Origin: an uncultured SAR116 cluster alpha proteobacterium
Lineage (GTDB): Bacteria; Pseudomonadota; Alphaproteobacteria; Puniceispirillales; Marisalimonadaceae
Direction of reading: 5' to 3'
Length of the DNA stretch: 64,000 nucleotides
NCBI GenBank assembly: GCA_902595145.1
Contig: CACJOU010000006.1
Location: forward strand, 18,090-82,089
Position 1 is the stretch's first letter; each line of letters starts with the position of its first letter. Below the pieces are notes generated by a model. That model did no database searches. It was not told the origin of the DNA and saw only the letters and a program-made list of their open reading frames with translations. The translations under genes were made by a program, and so were the position numbers. Shown here one piece after another: positions 15,877-24,774 of this stretch.

Positions 15877-17658
15877 CTAATTCTTATAAGATGCTCTTTT
15901 TAACCTATCATTTATTGCAATACCAATACCCTTCATGGGAATAGGCATAACTTGTATATTTTTAACTCCAAATGAATCCAGATATCGCAGACCAGAATAT
16001 AACAAATTACAAGCTTGAAATAAATTTCCAGTAGGACTTAAGTTAAACATAATCTGTTGTTCATGCAATGTTTTTGGCACTTTCCCAAAAGTTAGCCAAG
16101 CACTATCGCTAATATTATATTTTTGGTTTATATAGACATTAGCTTTTGGAGAATAGTGACTTTTCATTTGCCCAGGTGAAATTAATTCATCAAAATCTTG
16201 AGACCCTAAAATGTCACAATTAAATATATCTGAAATCATTTCTGAAGTTATGTAACCATGTCTAAGTATAATTGGAAGATCACCTCTACAATCGACTACT
16301 GTTGACTCTATTCCAACTTCACATGATCCATAATCAATTATTTTAGATAAATTCCAATCTTTTCCTCTAAATTCAGGTCCAAAATCATCTATCACGTGAT
16401 TGATTTTTGTTGGACTCACGCCACCTGATTTATTTGCACTTGGAGCTAAGATAGGTATTTTTAATTGCTCTAAAAGATCTCTGGCAACAGGATGAGATGG
16501 TACTCTTATAGCTATTGTACTTTTACCTTGGGATAATGATTTTGCTAAATTATTTTGTTTTGTCTGTAAAATAACGGTAAATGGACCAGGCCAATATCTT
16601 TCTGTTAAGACATCTGCAGTACTAGTAAATTCAGCATATTTTGCTGCTTCTTTTTTATCAAAAGTATGAACAATTAAAGGATTATTTGATGGTCGTTTTT
16701 TTGCATGATATATACTTTTGATTGCTTTTTTACTATTACCTATAGCTCCAAGTCCATAGACAGTTTCGGTTGGAAATACTACCAAATTTTCTTTTTTTAA
16801 TTCAATAATACTCTCATCCAAATCTTTTTTATAACTATCATAGTTTATATTTTTTAATTTTATTAAAAATGCATTCGGAATGTTTTGTGTCTTTCCGTGG
16901 GCTAGAAAAGTTTTATTTAGGAACTTTTTCTTTCCATATTTAATCTCAATACCAGAATTAGAAATCACATTGCCACCAGCAGATTTTAAAATACTATGTC
17001 CTGCAGCAATATCCCATTCCATAGTAGGTGAAGTTCTTGGATAAAAATCTACCTTGCCTTCAGCTAAATAACAAAACTTAATACTAGATCCTATGTCTTG
17101 ATCTGAAATTGGTTTAACAAAAGAGATCCATTCCTCTAATTCTCTTGATCTATGATTGAAACTACTAAGAGTTCTAATTTTTTTATAATTTATTCCTTTA
17201 CATTTTATTATTTGAGAACTCTTAAAGTCTTGATCTTTTTCTAATTTCCATGCCTTATTATTAAAATTATACCAAATTGTTCCTGTTGTTGGTTGAGCAA
17301 TTAAACCAAAAATAGGTGAATTGTGTTTTACAAGAGCAAAATTAACAGTGAAATTTGGGCTTTTGTTTATAAATTCTTTTGTTCCATCTATAGGATCAAT
17401 TAGCCAAAAATATTTGTTGTTTTTAAAAATATGTTTTGAATTATAAAGCTCTTCACTAATGATTTCTATATTTGGGAATAACTTTTGTAATCCATAAACG
17501 GCAATATTATTAACTTCAACATCAGCTTTTGTTAATGGTGAATTATCATCTTTATAATTTAACGATTTTTTATCAAATTTTTTGAAATTATGAAGAGCAC
17601 ATTCATTACATTTTTTTGCTAATTCAATTATTTTTATTATTTTATTTTTAGTGATCAT
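15877..17658 (-). CDS. Fusion: CysQ-like bisphosphate nucleotidase + TsaC/Sua5 threonylcarbamoyl-AMP synthase
   Basis: A single 593-codon frame joins two enzymes. Residues 1-265 are a CysQ/inositol-monophosphatase domain with metal ligands E69-E70, DPIDGT at 88-93 and EWD at 214-216; this family hydrolyses 3'-phosphoadenosine 5'-phosphate. Residues about 275-470 are the YrdC/Sua5 domain (FPTETVYGLG, KRPSNNPL at 321-328, SANKSGG at 407, ESTVVD at 451). It makes threonylcarbamoyl-AMP for tRNA t6A37. Residues 494-593 are the Sua5 C-terminal domain (SPGQMKSHYSP). No stop or frame change lies between. The start overlaps the glycosylase gene by 4 bases (ATGA). Confidence 0.9.
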   Translation of the reverse strand: MITKNKIIKIIELAKKCNECALHNFKKFDKKSLNYKDDNSPLTKADVEVNNIAVYGLQKLFPNIEIISEELYNSKHIFKNNKYFWLIDPIDGTKEFINKSPNFTVNFALVKHNSPIFGLIAQPTTGTIWYNFNNKAWKLEKDQDFKSSQIIKCKGINYKKIRTLSSFNHRSRELEEWISFVKPISDQDIGSSIKFCYLAEGKVDFYPRTSPTMEWDIAAGHSILKSAGGNVISNSGIEIKYGKKKFLNKTFLAHGKTQNIPNAFLIKLKNINYDSYKKDLDESIIELKKENLVVFPTETVYGLGAIGNSKKAIKSIYHAKKRPSNNPLIVHTFDKKEAAKYAEFTSTADVLTERYWPGPFTVILQTKQNNLAKSLSQGKSTIAIRVPSHPVARDLLEQLKIPILAPSANKSGGVSPTKINHVIDDFGPEFRGKDWNLSKIIDYGSCEVGIESTVVDCRGDLPIILRHGYITSEMISDIFNCDILGSQDFDELISPGQMKSHYSPKANVYINQKYNISDSAWLTFGKVPKTLHEQQIMFNLSPTGNLFQACNLLYSGLRYLDSFGVKNIQVMPIPMKGIGIAINDRLKRASYKN

Positions 17659-18293
17659 GATTTTGAAGATTTCATCTTAGTTTTATTATAAAAATGCCAA
17701 AGGAACAAGGCAGCCGCGCCTCTGTAAGGTTCCCAATTTTTTCCTAATTTTTCCATTTCAACTTGATTTGGCCTTCTAATTAAATTCGTCAATATTTTTA
17801 CTGCTTCTTGAAGTGCCAAGTCAGCTGACGGCCAAGCATTTACATCTTGTAAGGCAAAGATTTTGAAGTTGTTAATCGTCCATTCTCCAATTCCTTTGAT
17901 TGGAAGTAGCACATCGGTTACCTTTTCACTTGATAGTTTATCTAGGGAACTTATGTCTAATTGTTTGTTTAATGACAATGTAGCTAAATTCTTAATATAA
18001 AATGATTTTTGTGAAGATAACCCAAAATGCTTGAGTTCTTCAATACTGGCTTTCGATAAAATCTCTTCGTCTAACATATTATTTTGAGTAAGTTTTTCGT
18101 ATATGTTTTTTGCAACATTTGTTGAAATTTGCTGTCCAATTATAATTTTTGCAATGCTCTTAAAATTTTTTTCTATGGCACGATTTTCCGGCAATCCAAA
18201 TTCATCAAATATTTTTTTGAAGTTTTTGTCTTTTTTTTTGACCTCGTAAAATGCAGTCAGCATTTTACTATTCCATTTAAAATTCATTTTCAA
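17655..18293 (-). CDS. DNA-3-methyladenine glycosylase II (AlkA-like)
   Basis: A 212-residue HhH-GPD base-excision enzyme that removes alkylated purines. It has IIGQQISTNVAKNIYEKL near residue 55, the helix-hairpin-helix LPIKGIGEWTINNF near residue 132, and the catalytic aspartate in WPSADLALQ near residue 157. There is no C-terminal Fe-S cysteine loop, so it is not of the Nth/MutY type. It is shorter than E. coli AlkA because the N-terminal TBP-like domain is absent, as in many bacterial homologues. First gene of the leftward operon with the CysQ-TsaC fusion. Confidence 0.85.
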   Translation of the reverse strand: MKMNFKWNSKMLTAFYEVKKKDKNFKKIFDEFGLPENRAIEKNFKSIAKIIIGQQISTNVAKNIYEKLTQNNMLDEEILSKASIEELKHFGLSSQKSFYIKNLATLSLNKQLDISSLDKLSSEKVTDVLLPIKGIGEWTINNFKIFALQDVNAWPSADLALQEAVKILTNLIRRPNQVEMEKLGKNWEPYRGAAALFLWHFYNKTKMKSSKS

Positions 18294-18340
18294 TAATTAT
18301 ATATCAGTAAGTATTACAATTAACATAAAGAAAAATTATT

Positions 18341-18991
18341 TTGAAAGAAAAAATAAAAAAGAAAAAAATATGGGATCTTCCTTTGAGATTGTTTCATTTA
18401 AGTTTAATTCTTGTTGTCATAGGTTCTATATTATCAGCAAAATTGAATATGTTAGATCTTCATCAGTATTTTGGTGTGGTATTGTTAGGTTTGATTTTTT
18501 TTAGAATATTGTGGGGATTTTTTGGCACTTTTTATTCGAGATTCACAAGTTTTAATCTTTCAATTATAGATGCATTATCCCAATTTTCAAAAACTAATGA
18601 CATTACATCAATTAGGACACCAATAGGATGTTATTCTACTATAATATTCATGATTGTTTCATTATCAATATCTGTGTCAGGGTTGTTTTCGAGTGATGAT
18701 ATTCTATATGACGCACCACTTTCGTTTTTAACACCAAATCTTACAAGTGATTGGACATATATTCATAATATTCTTCATTATTTTTTATATATATTAATTG
18801 GAATTCATATCTTAGCTATTTTGTATTATCAAATTGTAAAAAAAATGAAAATTATAGAAAGAGTTCTGGATGGTTATTCAAGAATTGAAAAAATAAACAT
18901 TGTTTCAATTAATGAAAAACCATTAATTGGTATTCTTTTATTATTAATTTTTACATTTTCACCTATTTTAATTTTACTATATTTTAATTAA
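18341..18991 (+). CDS. Cytochrome b561-family membrane protein
   Basis: A 216-residue protein with four to five membrane segments and histidines placed as haem b ligands: LRLFHLSL (residue 18), DLHQYFG (residue 41), YIHNILHYFLY (about 145) and IGIHILAIL (about 157). This is the Ni-hydrogenase/cytochrome b561 fold that passes electrons in the inner membrane; the partner is unknown. The start is a TTG at 18341: no in-frame ATG or GTG precedes the first conserved segment. It is divergent from the glycosylase gene. Confidence 0.8.
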   Translation: MKEKIKKKKIWDLPLRLFHLSLILVVIGSILSAKLNMLDLHQYFGVVLLGLIFFRILWGFFGTFYSRFTSFNLSIIDALSQFSKTNDITSIRTPIGCYSTIIFMIVSLSISVSGLFSSDDILYDAPLSFLTPNLTSDWTYIHNILHYFLYILIGIHILAILYYQIVKKMKIIERVLDGYSRIEKINIVSINEKPLIGILLLLIFTFSPILILLYFN

Positions 18992-18992
18992 C

Positions 18993-19439
18993 TTATCCAA
19001 CATCAGGTTTAAATCCAGCCGCTTCAATTCCAGAAATAGCAGCAATTTCATCATTATCGGATGTGTCTCCCGATATACCTACAGAACCAATAATATTATT
19101 ATTTTTGTCTTTTATTAAAACACCTCCAGGGACTGGAACTAATTCGCCATTAGTTAGTGCATTTACAGCATTAATGAAATAAGCTTGTTGTTCCGCTCTA
19201 TTAAATAATGCTCTTGATCCCATTCCCATTTGGAAAGCTCCATTTGCTTTACCATGTGCAATCTTAAAACGTAAACTACTTATTCCATCTTCTCCTAAAC
19301 ATGCTTTTATTGCACCACGATGATCTAAAACCACAACCATTATAGGATTAATTTTAATTTCTCTTGCTTTTTTAATAGAGTTTTGGATTATCAAATTTGC
19401 TTTTTCTAGGGTAATTTGTTCCATAATTATCTCTGACAT
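18993..19439 (-). CDS. GlcG/HbpS family protein (DUF336)
   Basis: A 148-residue protein of the GlcG/HbpS family, small alpha/beta proteins found with glycolate or haem genes. Typical features are VVVLDHRGAIKACL near residue 35, KANGAFQMGM, PVPGGVLIKD near residue 104, and IGSVGISGDTSDNDEIAA near the C-terminus. No signal peptide. It converges on the cytochrome gene with a one-base gap. Function here is open; haem binding is a family possibility. Confidence 0.8.
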   Translation of the reverse strand: MSEIIMEQITLEKANLIIQNSIKKAREIKINPIMVVVLDHRGAIKACLGEDGISSLRFKIAHGKANGAFQMGMGSRALFNRAEQQAYFINAVNALTNGELVPVPGGVLIKDKNNNIIGSVGISGDTSDNDEIAAISGIEAAGFKPDVG

Positions 19440-19545
19440 ATAAATTCTCCATATTAATTGATATATTTTAAATTTTTTTTAACTTATATACTTATTTATG
19501 CTAATAAACTTAATTCTTCTATATTTAAATTTTAAATAAAACAAA

Positions 19546-20535
19546 ATGTCACCTAAATCAAATTATCTTAATTTTTTAAAACTAAATGAAACAAAACTAA
19601 ATACACCTGATGTTAAAGTTGTAACTGCTTTTTACAAATTTTTTGAAGTTTCAGATACCTTTGCATTGCAAAATTCATTAAAATCAATTTTCAATAAGAC
19701 TGAAATTAAAGGTACAATTTTAATAGCAAAAGAGGGTGTTAATGGAACAATAGCAGGAACAACAAATGAAATTACATTAGCATTAGAAAAACTTTGGTGT
19801 TTAGATTTTTTAATTGATTTAGAGCCAAAATACTCGTTTGCCTATAAAAATCCTTTCTTCAGAATGAAAATAAAACTAAAAAAAGAGATTGTTACTATTG
19901 GATTACCAGAAATCTCACCCAAAAAGATAGTTGGAGATTATGTTAAGCCAGAAAATTGGAATGATTTAATATCAGAAAAAAATTTGTTGTTAATTGACAC
20001 AAGAAATAGTTATGAAGTATCAATAGGCTCTTTTGAAAATGCTCTAAATCCAAATATTAAAAATTTTAGAGAATTTCCAGATTGGGTTAATAAAAATTTA
20101 ATAAATAAAGATCCTGAAATTAAAAATAAAAAAATTGCTATGTTTTGTACTGGCGGTATCAGATGTGAAAAATCTACATCTTATTTAAGGTCTCTTGGTT
20201 TTGAAGAAGTATATCATCTTGAGGGTGGAATTTTAAAATATCTTGAAAAAATTCCAAAAAAAGAAAGTAGATGGAATGGTAGTTGTTTTGTTTTTGATTA
20301 TAGAGTTTCTGTTGATCACAACTTAGAACTAGGTCATTATGAAATGTGTTTTGCTTGTAGAATGCCTATAAGTCAACATGATAAAAAGCATAAGTACTTT
20401 GTCCAAGGAGAGAGTTGCCATCACTGTTTTAAATCTTCAAATAATAAACAAAAAAAGAGATTTAAAGAACGTCAAAAACAAATTGAACTTTCTAGAAAAA
20501 AAAATCAATTACACATTGGTCAAGTTAAAAATTAA
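19546..20535 (+). CDS. trhO: tRNA uridine(34) hydroxylase
   Basis: TrhO (YceA) makes 5-hydroxyuridine at the wobble position of several tRNAs. The 329-residue protein has the N-terminal domain with GTILIAKEGVNGTIAG and a rhodanese domain (LLIDTRNSYEV near 148; active-site Cys in FCTGGIRCEKS near 201). The C-terminal zinc-type cysteines follow (CFACRMPIS and ESCHHCF). The tail is rich in Lys/Gln. It complements the queuosine genes at 32399-35714, which modify the same tRNA position. Confidence 0.93.
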   Translation: MSPKSNYLNFLKLNETKLNTPDVKVVTAFYKFFEVSDTFALQNSLKSIFNKTEIKGTILIAKEGVNGTIAGTTNEITLALEKLWCLDFLIDLEPKYSFAYKNPFFRMKIKLKKEIVTIGLPEISPKKIVGDYVKPENWNDLISEKNLLLIDTRNSYEVSIGSFENALNPNIKNFREFPDWVNKNLINKDPEIKNKKIAMFCTGGIRCEKSTSYLRSLGFEEVYHLEGGILKYLEKIPKKESRWNGSCFVFDYRVSVDHNLELGHYEMCFACRMPISQHDKKHKYFVQGESCHHCFKSSNNKQKKRFKERQKQIELSRKKNQLHIGQVKN

Positions 20536-20538
20536 GAG

Positions 20539-20913
20539 TTAGTCAAACAGACTTAGAACTTTTTCTGGAGGCCTTCCAATAACTGATTGGACTAACTTAT
20601 TATTTTTATATTTACAAATTATTGGCCTTTGCAATAAAATTGGAAATTTATAAATAAAATTAATTATTGCATCTTTAGACAAATCCTTTTTTGTTAATTT
20701 TAATTCTTTATATGAATTTTCATTTGTTCTTATTATTTCGTCTTTAGATATATTATTTAAGTCAAGTATAGTTTCGAGTTCAATAATATCTATTCCATTT
20801 TCTAAGTATTTTATTATTTTAAAGTTTTTGGTTTTGGTATTGAGAATTTCTAGAGCTTTTCTGGATTTTGAACATCTTGGATTATGATAAATATTAAAAC
20901 TAATCTTTGTCAT
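20539..20913 (-). CDS. ArsC-family reductase (arsenate reductase, glutaredoxin type)
   Basis: A 124-residue thioredoxin-fold protein with the ArsC signature NPRCSKSRKALEIL (active Cys at residue 13), LLQRPIICKY and GRPPEKVLSLF. Family members reduce arsenate with glutathione/glutaredoxin, but YffB/Spx-like members have other roles, and no arsenic transporter or ArsR lies nearby. It overlaps the molybdopterin-binding gene by 4 bases (ATGA) and is translated downstream of it. Confidence 0.85.
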   Translation of the reverse strand: MTKISFNIYHNPRCSKSRKALEILNTKTKNFKIIKYLENGIDIIELETILDLNNISKDEIIRTNENSYKELKLTKKDLSKDAIINFIYKFPILLQRPIICKYKNNKLVQSVIGRPPEKVLSLFD

Positions 20914-21902
20914 AACAAACCCCCATTACCCATATGATTTATGTCGTCTGAAGAAATTTTTAAGTCACATAATTTCCTCCATAAAATCCAATCAACTCCA
21001 TTTTCTTTTTTTGATCTAGCACATCCAGGCATGCCAATTATTGAAATACTTTTTTTTGAATTTTTTATCTCAGCTAGCAGAATTAAATTTCCAGGTTCAA
21101 CTGGCATTCCTAAACGTAAAATTCTACCATTAATTTCAAGTATTGATTGAGGTATTATATCATTAATGTCAGATATGGCAGATGTTCCGAATATTAAAAT
21201 TATATCTGCATTTTCATTAACACTTTTTTTTAATTGTTCGCAAATGGATTTAATTTCATGGGAACATTTTTTTTCTTCAATTTTATTATTTCCACAAGAT
21301 GACAGCCTATCCTTTGTAACTTCTAAAGTTTTTTGTAATAATTTTGCGCGAGTATTTTGATTAGTTGTTTGAATAAGATGAATATTCTTCTTTTGAAAAG
21401 GTAAAATTTTAAAACATTCTTGGCAAACATTGATTATATTTTGAAGATTATTTTTTTTTATTCCAAAAGGAATAGCTTTAATTGAGGCAACTATCTGATT
21501 TTTTTTGACCTTTGAAAAAGCTTTTAATGAGGCTATTCCAACATCATTTGTTACTGAATTAATAGAAAATAGTTGGTTTGGTTGAAATGTTATTATTCCA
21601 TCAACACTGGATACTAAGTTACATCTTCCATTTTTGGGATCTTGAATTATGATATTTGATTTTTTTGAATCAATAATCTTTTTTGATATCTCATGAACTG
21701 ATATGTTTTCATCAATTTCATCATCATCCAACTTAGCACATTTTATATGCTCAACGTTATTTAATAATAAAAGATCTAGTAAATTTTTGTTGATAATTGT
21801 TCCTTTTGAAATTTTTATTTTTTTTTTATTTTTATAAATTTCTATGGATGATGATAGAATCCCACCTAAAGACAACTCTGTTTTTACTTTACCAAAAAAC
21901 AT
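20910..21902 (-). CDS. Molybdopterin-binding (MoeA/MogA-like) domain protein lacking the usual C-terminal MobA domain
   Basis: A 330-residue protein. The first about 110 residues include GRCNLVSSVDG-like segments. The C-terminal part is a molybdopterin-binding domain (ILIFGTSAISDINDIIPQSI; MPVEPGNLILLAEI; IIGMPGCARS). In many alphaproteobacteria this architecture continues past MG-x-GGLL into a MobA-like nucleotidyltransferase; here the protein ends exactly at MGNGGLL. The role is presumably in molybdenum cofactor maturation or its xanthine-dehydrogenase branch. Confidence 0.7.
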   Translation of the reverse strand: MFFGKVKTELSLGGILSSSIEIYKNKKKIKISKGTIINKNLLDLLLLNNVEHIKCAKLDDDEIDENISVHEISKKIIDSKKSNIIIQDPKNGRCNLVSSVDGIITFQPNQLFSINSVTNDVGIASLKAFSKVKKNQIVASIKAIPFGIKKNNLQNIINVCQECFKILPFQKKNIHLIQTTNQNTRAKLLQKTLEVTKDRLSSCGNNKIEEKKCSHEIKSICEQLKKSVNENADIILIFGTSAISDINDIIPQSILEINGRILRLGMPVEPGNLILLAEIKNSKKSISIIGMPGCARSKKENGVDWILWRKLCDLKISSDDINHMGNGGLL

Positions 21903-21991
21903 TTTATTCCCTATTGATAGTTTTACAGCTTGATAACATATAATATCTAACTAAAAATGTTAAATAATTTGACTTATATTTATAAAAAATC

Positions 21992-22020
21992 TTGACGATA
22001 TAGCTTTCTAGGGATATCTA
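21992..22020 (+). promoter_or_regulatory. Promoter of tRNA-Ala/rpmF
   Basis: A -35 TTGACG at 21992-21997, a 17-base spacer and a -10 TATCTA at 22015-22020. The tRNA begins 18 bases later. Confidence 0.6.
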
Positions 22021-22037
22021 AACAATTATAAATGTAT

Positions 22038-22113
22038 GGGGCTGTAGCTCAATTGGGAGAGCGCCTGCTTTGCAAGCAGGAGGTCGTCGGTTCGATCCCG
22101 TCCAGCTCCACCA
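22038..22113 (+). tRNA. tRNA-Ala (anticodon TGC)
   Basis: A full cloverleaf of 76 bases. The acceptor GGGGCTG pairs with CAGCTCC. The anticodon stem CCTGC/GCAGG surrounds loop TTTGCAA (anticodon at 22071-22073). The T arm is GTCGG TTCGATC CCGTC-like. The CCA end is encoded. Confidence 0.97.
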
Positions 22114-22145
22114 TATATTATATTTTAAAAAGGTGAGAGTGAATT

Positions 22146-22331
22146 ATGGCTGTACCAAAAAGTAAAATTACCAGATCTAGGAGAGGCATGAGACGATCTC
22201 ATGATTCCTTAAGTCCTGATACGTATGTTGAAAGCAAAGATACTGGTGAACTACATAGACCTCATCATATTGACCTTAAAACGGGTATGTATAAAGGTAG
22301 ACAAATATTAAATATTAAGTCAAAGACTTAA
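22146..22331 (+). CDS. rpmF: 50S ribosomal protein L32
   Basis: A 61-residue protein with the L32 hallmark [20 protein letters not shown] followed by [16 protein letters not shown]. The zinc cysteines present in some L32 proteins are absent, as in many alphaproteobacteria. A GGTGAG lies upstream of the ATG. It sits between tRNA-Ala and hspQ in a rightward run. The usual neighbour plsX is not here. Confidence 0.97.
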   Translation: MAVPKSKITRSRRGMRRSHDSLSPDTYVESKDTGELHRPHHIDLKTGMYKGRQILNIKSKT

Positions 22332-22368
22332 CTATATAAAATTTTATCAAAGTATTTAAGGTAAAAGA

Positions 22369-22770
22369 ATGTCTAGCAAAAAAAAAGATGATAAGAAAAT
22401 AGATCAATCTATTTCTGAAACAAAAAATTCAAACAATATTAAAGTTTATAGAGATCCTTTATTTAATATAGGAGATATTGTAAAGCATCGTATTTATCCT
22501 TTTAGAGGGGTCATTGTAGATGTTGATCCTGAATTTTCAAATACTGAAGAGTGGTATCAATCTATACCTGCAGAAATTAGACCCTCCCGAAACCAACCTT
22601 ATTATCATCTAATGGCTGAAAATACAGAAACTTTTTACACAGCTTATGTTTCTCAACAAAATTTAGTAGATGATGGAGAAAATGGTCCACTTGAACACCC
22701 AGATTTGGATGAAATTTTCAGTGGTATGAAAAAAGGAAAATATCACTTAAGAAACGAAGTTAGAAATTAA
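22369..22770 (+). CDS. hspQ: Heat shock protein HspQ
   Basis: A 133-residue protein of the HspQ/YccV (hemimethylated-DNA-binding) family. After a charged leader of about 30 residues comes FNIGDIVKHRIYPFRGVIVDVDPEF, then EEWYQSIP, QPYYHLMAE, YVSQQNL and HPDLDEIF, the complete family pattern. In enterobacteria HspQ acts as an adaptor and activator of Lon proteolysis. The Lys-rich leader is longer than usual; a ribosome site (AAGGTAAAAG) supports the ATG used. Confidence 0.93.
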   Translation: MSSKKKDDKKIDQSISETKNSNNIKVYRDPLFNIGDIVKHRIYPFRGVIVDVDPEFSNTEEWYQSIPAEIRPSRNQPYYHLMAENTETFYTAYVSQQNLVDDGENGPLEHPDLDEIFSGMKKGKYHLRNEVRN

Positions 22771-22818
22771 TTTAACTTTAATCTTTAATTAGTACTAGAA
22801 GTGTACTATATAAAGTTC

Positions 22819-23280
22819 ATGATAAAACTTAGTAAAATGACTGATTACGCTGTTGTCTGCCTCGGCACCTTAGCTCGAAGACCAGGATCTTCGATGTCAG
22901 CAACTGAATTATCCAAACAAACTGGACTGGCATTATATACAGTTCAAAAGCTACTAAAATTACTAGTTTCGAAAAGTGATTTTATTAAGGCAAATCGAGG
23001 AGCACTTGGTGGTTATAAGTTAAACAGAAATTCCTCAGAAATTTCAGTTGCAGAGATTATAGAAGCACTAGATGGACCTATAACCTTAACATCTTGTGTT
23101 GACAAATCTGAAAGTTTTTGTGAAGCCAGCGATATTTGTTTTTTAGGTGGAAAATGGAACAAAATTAATGAGATTATTAGAAAATCTCTTAATGATATAT
23201 CTTTAAAAGAGCTTTTAAATTATGAAACTCCATTTTTACTAGATGATAATAAAGATGTATTAATTGATAGAATAAATTAA
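22819..23280 (+). CDS. Rrf2-family regulator of the SUF operon
   Basis: A 153-residue winged-helix repressor of the IscR/Rrf2 family. MIKLSKMTDYAVVCLGTLA, TGLALYTVQKLLKLL and ANRGALGGYKL form the DNA-binding part. Three cysteines (SCVDKSESFC and DIC) are placed to hold an Fe-S cluster near residues 95-110. It opens the suf cluster 11 bases before sufB, so it probably represses the operon when clusters are plentiful. The start at 22819 fits the family; an upstream GTG at 22801 has no ribosome site. Confidence 0.9.
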   Translation: MIKLSKMTDYAVVCLGTLARRPGSSMSATELSKQTGLALYTVQKLLKLLVSKSDFIKANRGALGGYKLNRNSSEISVAEIIEALDGPITLTSCVDKSESFCEASDICFLGGKWNKINEIIRKSLNDISLKELLNYETPFLLDDNKDVLIDRIN

Positions 23281-23291
23281 AAGGAAATTAG

Positions 23292-24743
23292 ATGGTTGCT
23301 ACCCAAGAAACAATTGACAAAGTAAAGGAAGTATCAAGTACTTATAAATATGGTTTTGTTACTGACCTTGAAGCTGAAAAAGCCCCGCTTGGTCTAAGTG
23401 AAGATATTGTTAAATTTATTTCACATAAGAAAAAAGAACCTAAATGGTTATTGGAATGGAGATTAAAAGCATACAAAAAATGGCTTTCAATGGAAGCACC
23501 TAATTGGGCTATGGTTGATTTTCCTAAAATTAATTTTCAAGATATTTATTATTATTCAGCTCCTAAAGCCAAACCTAAATTAAATAGTCTTGATGAGGTT
23601 GATCCAGAATTATTAAGGACTTATGAAAAATTAGGTATACCAATTAAAGAACAAGAAGTTTTAGCAGGCGTTGCAGTAGACTATGTATTTGATTCTGTTT
23701 CAGTTGCAACCACATTTAGAGAAAAATTAGCAAAAGAAGGTATAATTTTTTGTCCTATTTCAGAAGCAGTTCAATCTCATCCTGATCTCGTAAAAAAATA
23801 TATTGGATCAGTTATACCAATTAGTGATAATTATTATGCTGCTTTAAACTCTGCTGTTTTTACAGATGGGTCTTTTGTCTATATACCAAAAGGCGTTAAA
23901 TGCCCTATGGAGTTATCAACCTACTTCCGAATTAATGAACAAAATTCTGGACAGTTTGAAAGGACACTTATTATTGCAGAAGATAATACATATGTGTCTT
24001 ACCTAGAAGGATGTACTGCTCCACAAAGAGATGAAAATCAACTTCACGCAGCAGTAGTAGAATTAGTTGCTATGAATAATGCAGAGATAAAGTATTCAAC
24101 AGTTCAGAACTGGTATCCAGGTGATAAAGATGGTAGAGGTGGTATTTACAATTTTGTTACTAAAAGAGGAAATTGTCTTGGAAAAAAATCTAAAATTTCA
24201 TGGACACAAGTAGAAACTGGTTCTGCTATAACATGGAAATACCCGTCATGTGTACTTAAAGGTGATGATTCTGTTGGCGAATTTTACTCAGTAGCTGTTG
24301 CTAATAACGCACAACAAGCTGATACTGGTACAAAAATGATTCACATCGGAAAAAATACAAAATCAACTATTATTTCTAAAGGAATTTCAGCTGGTAAAGC
24401 CCAAAACACTTATAGAGGTCAAGTTCAAATACAAAAAAATGCAAAAGGTTCAAGAAATTTTACTCAATGCGACTCTTTACTAATTGGTGATAAATGTGGT
24501 GCACACACTGTTCCATATATTAATCAATTCACACCCCACGCTCGGGTTGAACATGAAGCAACTACTTCAAAAATATCTGAAGATCAACTTTTTTATTGTT
24601 TACAAAGAGGTCTTAATACGGAACAGGCTACATCATTAATCGTCAATGGTTTTTGTAAAGAAGTTATGAAAGAATTACCCATGGAGTTTGCAGTTGAAGC
24701 ACAAAAACTGATTGGAATCAGTTTAGAGGGATCAGTTGGGTAA
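23292..24743 (+). CDS. sufB: Fe-S cluster assembly scaffold SufB
   Basis: The scaffold of the SufBCD complex, where Fe-S clusters are built. The 483-residue protein has the standard features: [16 protein letters not shown] at the N-terminus, [23 protein letters not shown], then the beta-helix core with [14 protein letters not shown]. The conserved Cys lies in [18 protein letters not shown] near residue 393, and [17 protein letters not shown] closes the protein. A Shine-Dalgarno AAGGAA precedes the ATG. Confidence 0.97.
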   Translation: MVATQETIDKVKEVSSTYKYGFVTDLEAEKAPLGLSEDIVKFISHKKKEPKWLLEWRLKAYKKWLSMEAPNWAMVDFPKINFQDIYYYSAPKAKPKLNSLDEVDPELLRTYEKLGIPIKEQEVLAGVAVDYVFDSVSVATTFREKLAKEGIIFCPISEAVQSHPDLVKKYIGSVIPISDNYYAALNSAVFTDGSFVYIPKGVKCPMELSTYFRINEQNSGQFERTLIIAEDNTYVSYLEGCTAPQRDENQLHAAVVELVAMNNAEIKYSTVQNWYPGDKDGRGGIYNFVTKRGNCLGKKSKISWTQVETGSAITWKYPSCVLKGDDSVGEFYSVAVANNAQQADTGTKMIHIGKNTKSTIISKGISAGKAQNTYRGQVQIQKNAKGSRNFTQCDSLLIGDKCGAHTVPYINQFTPHARVEHEATTSKISEDQLFYCLQRGLNTEQATSLIVNGFCKEVMKELPMEFAVEAQKLIGISLEGSVG

Positions 24744-24774
24744 TTTAAATTATTTAACTAATATTGGAAAAAAG

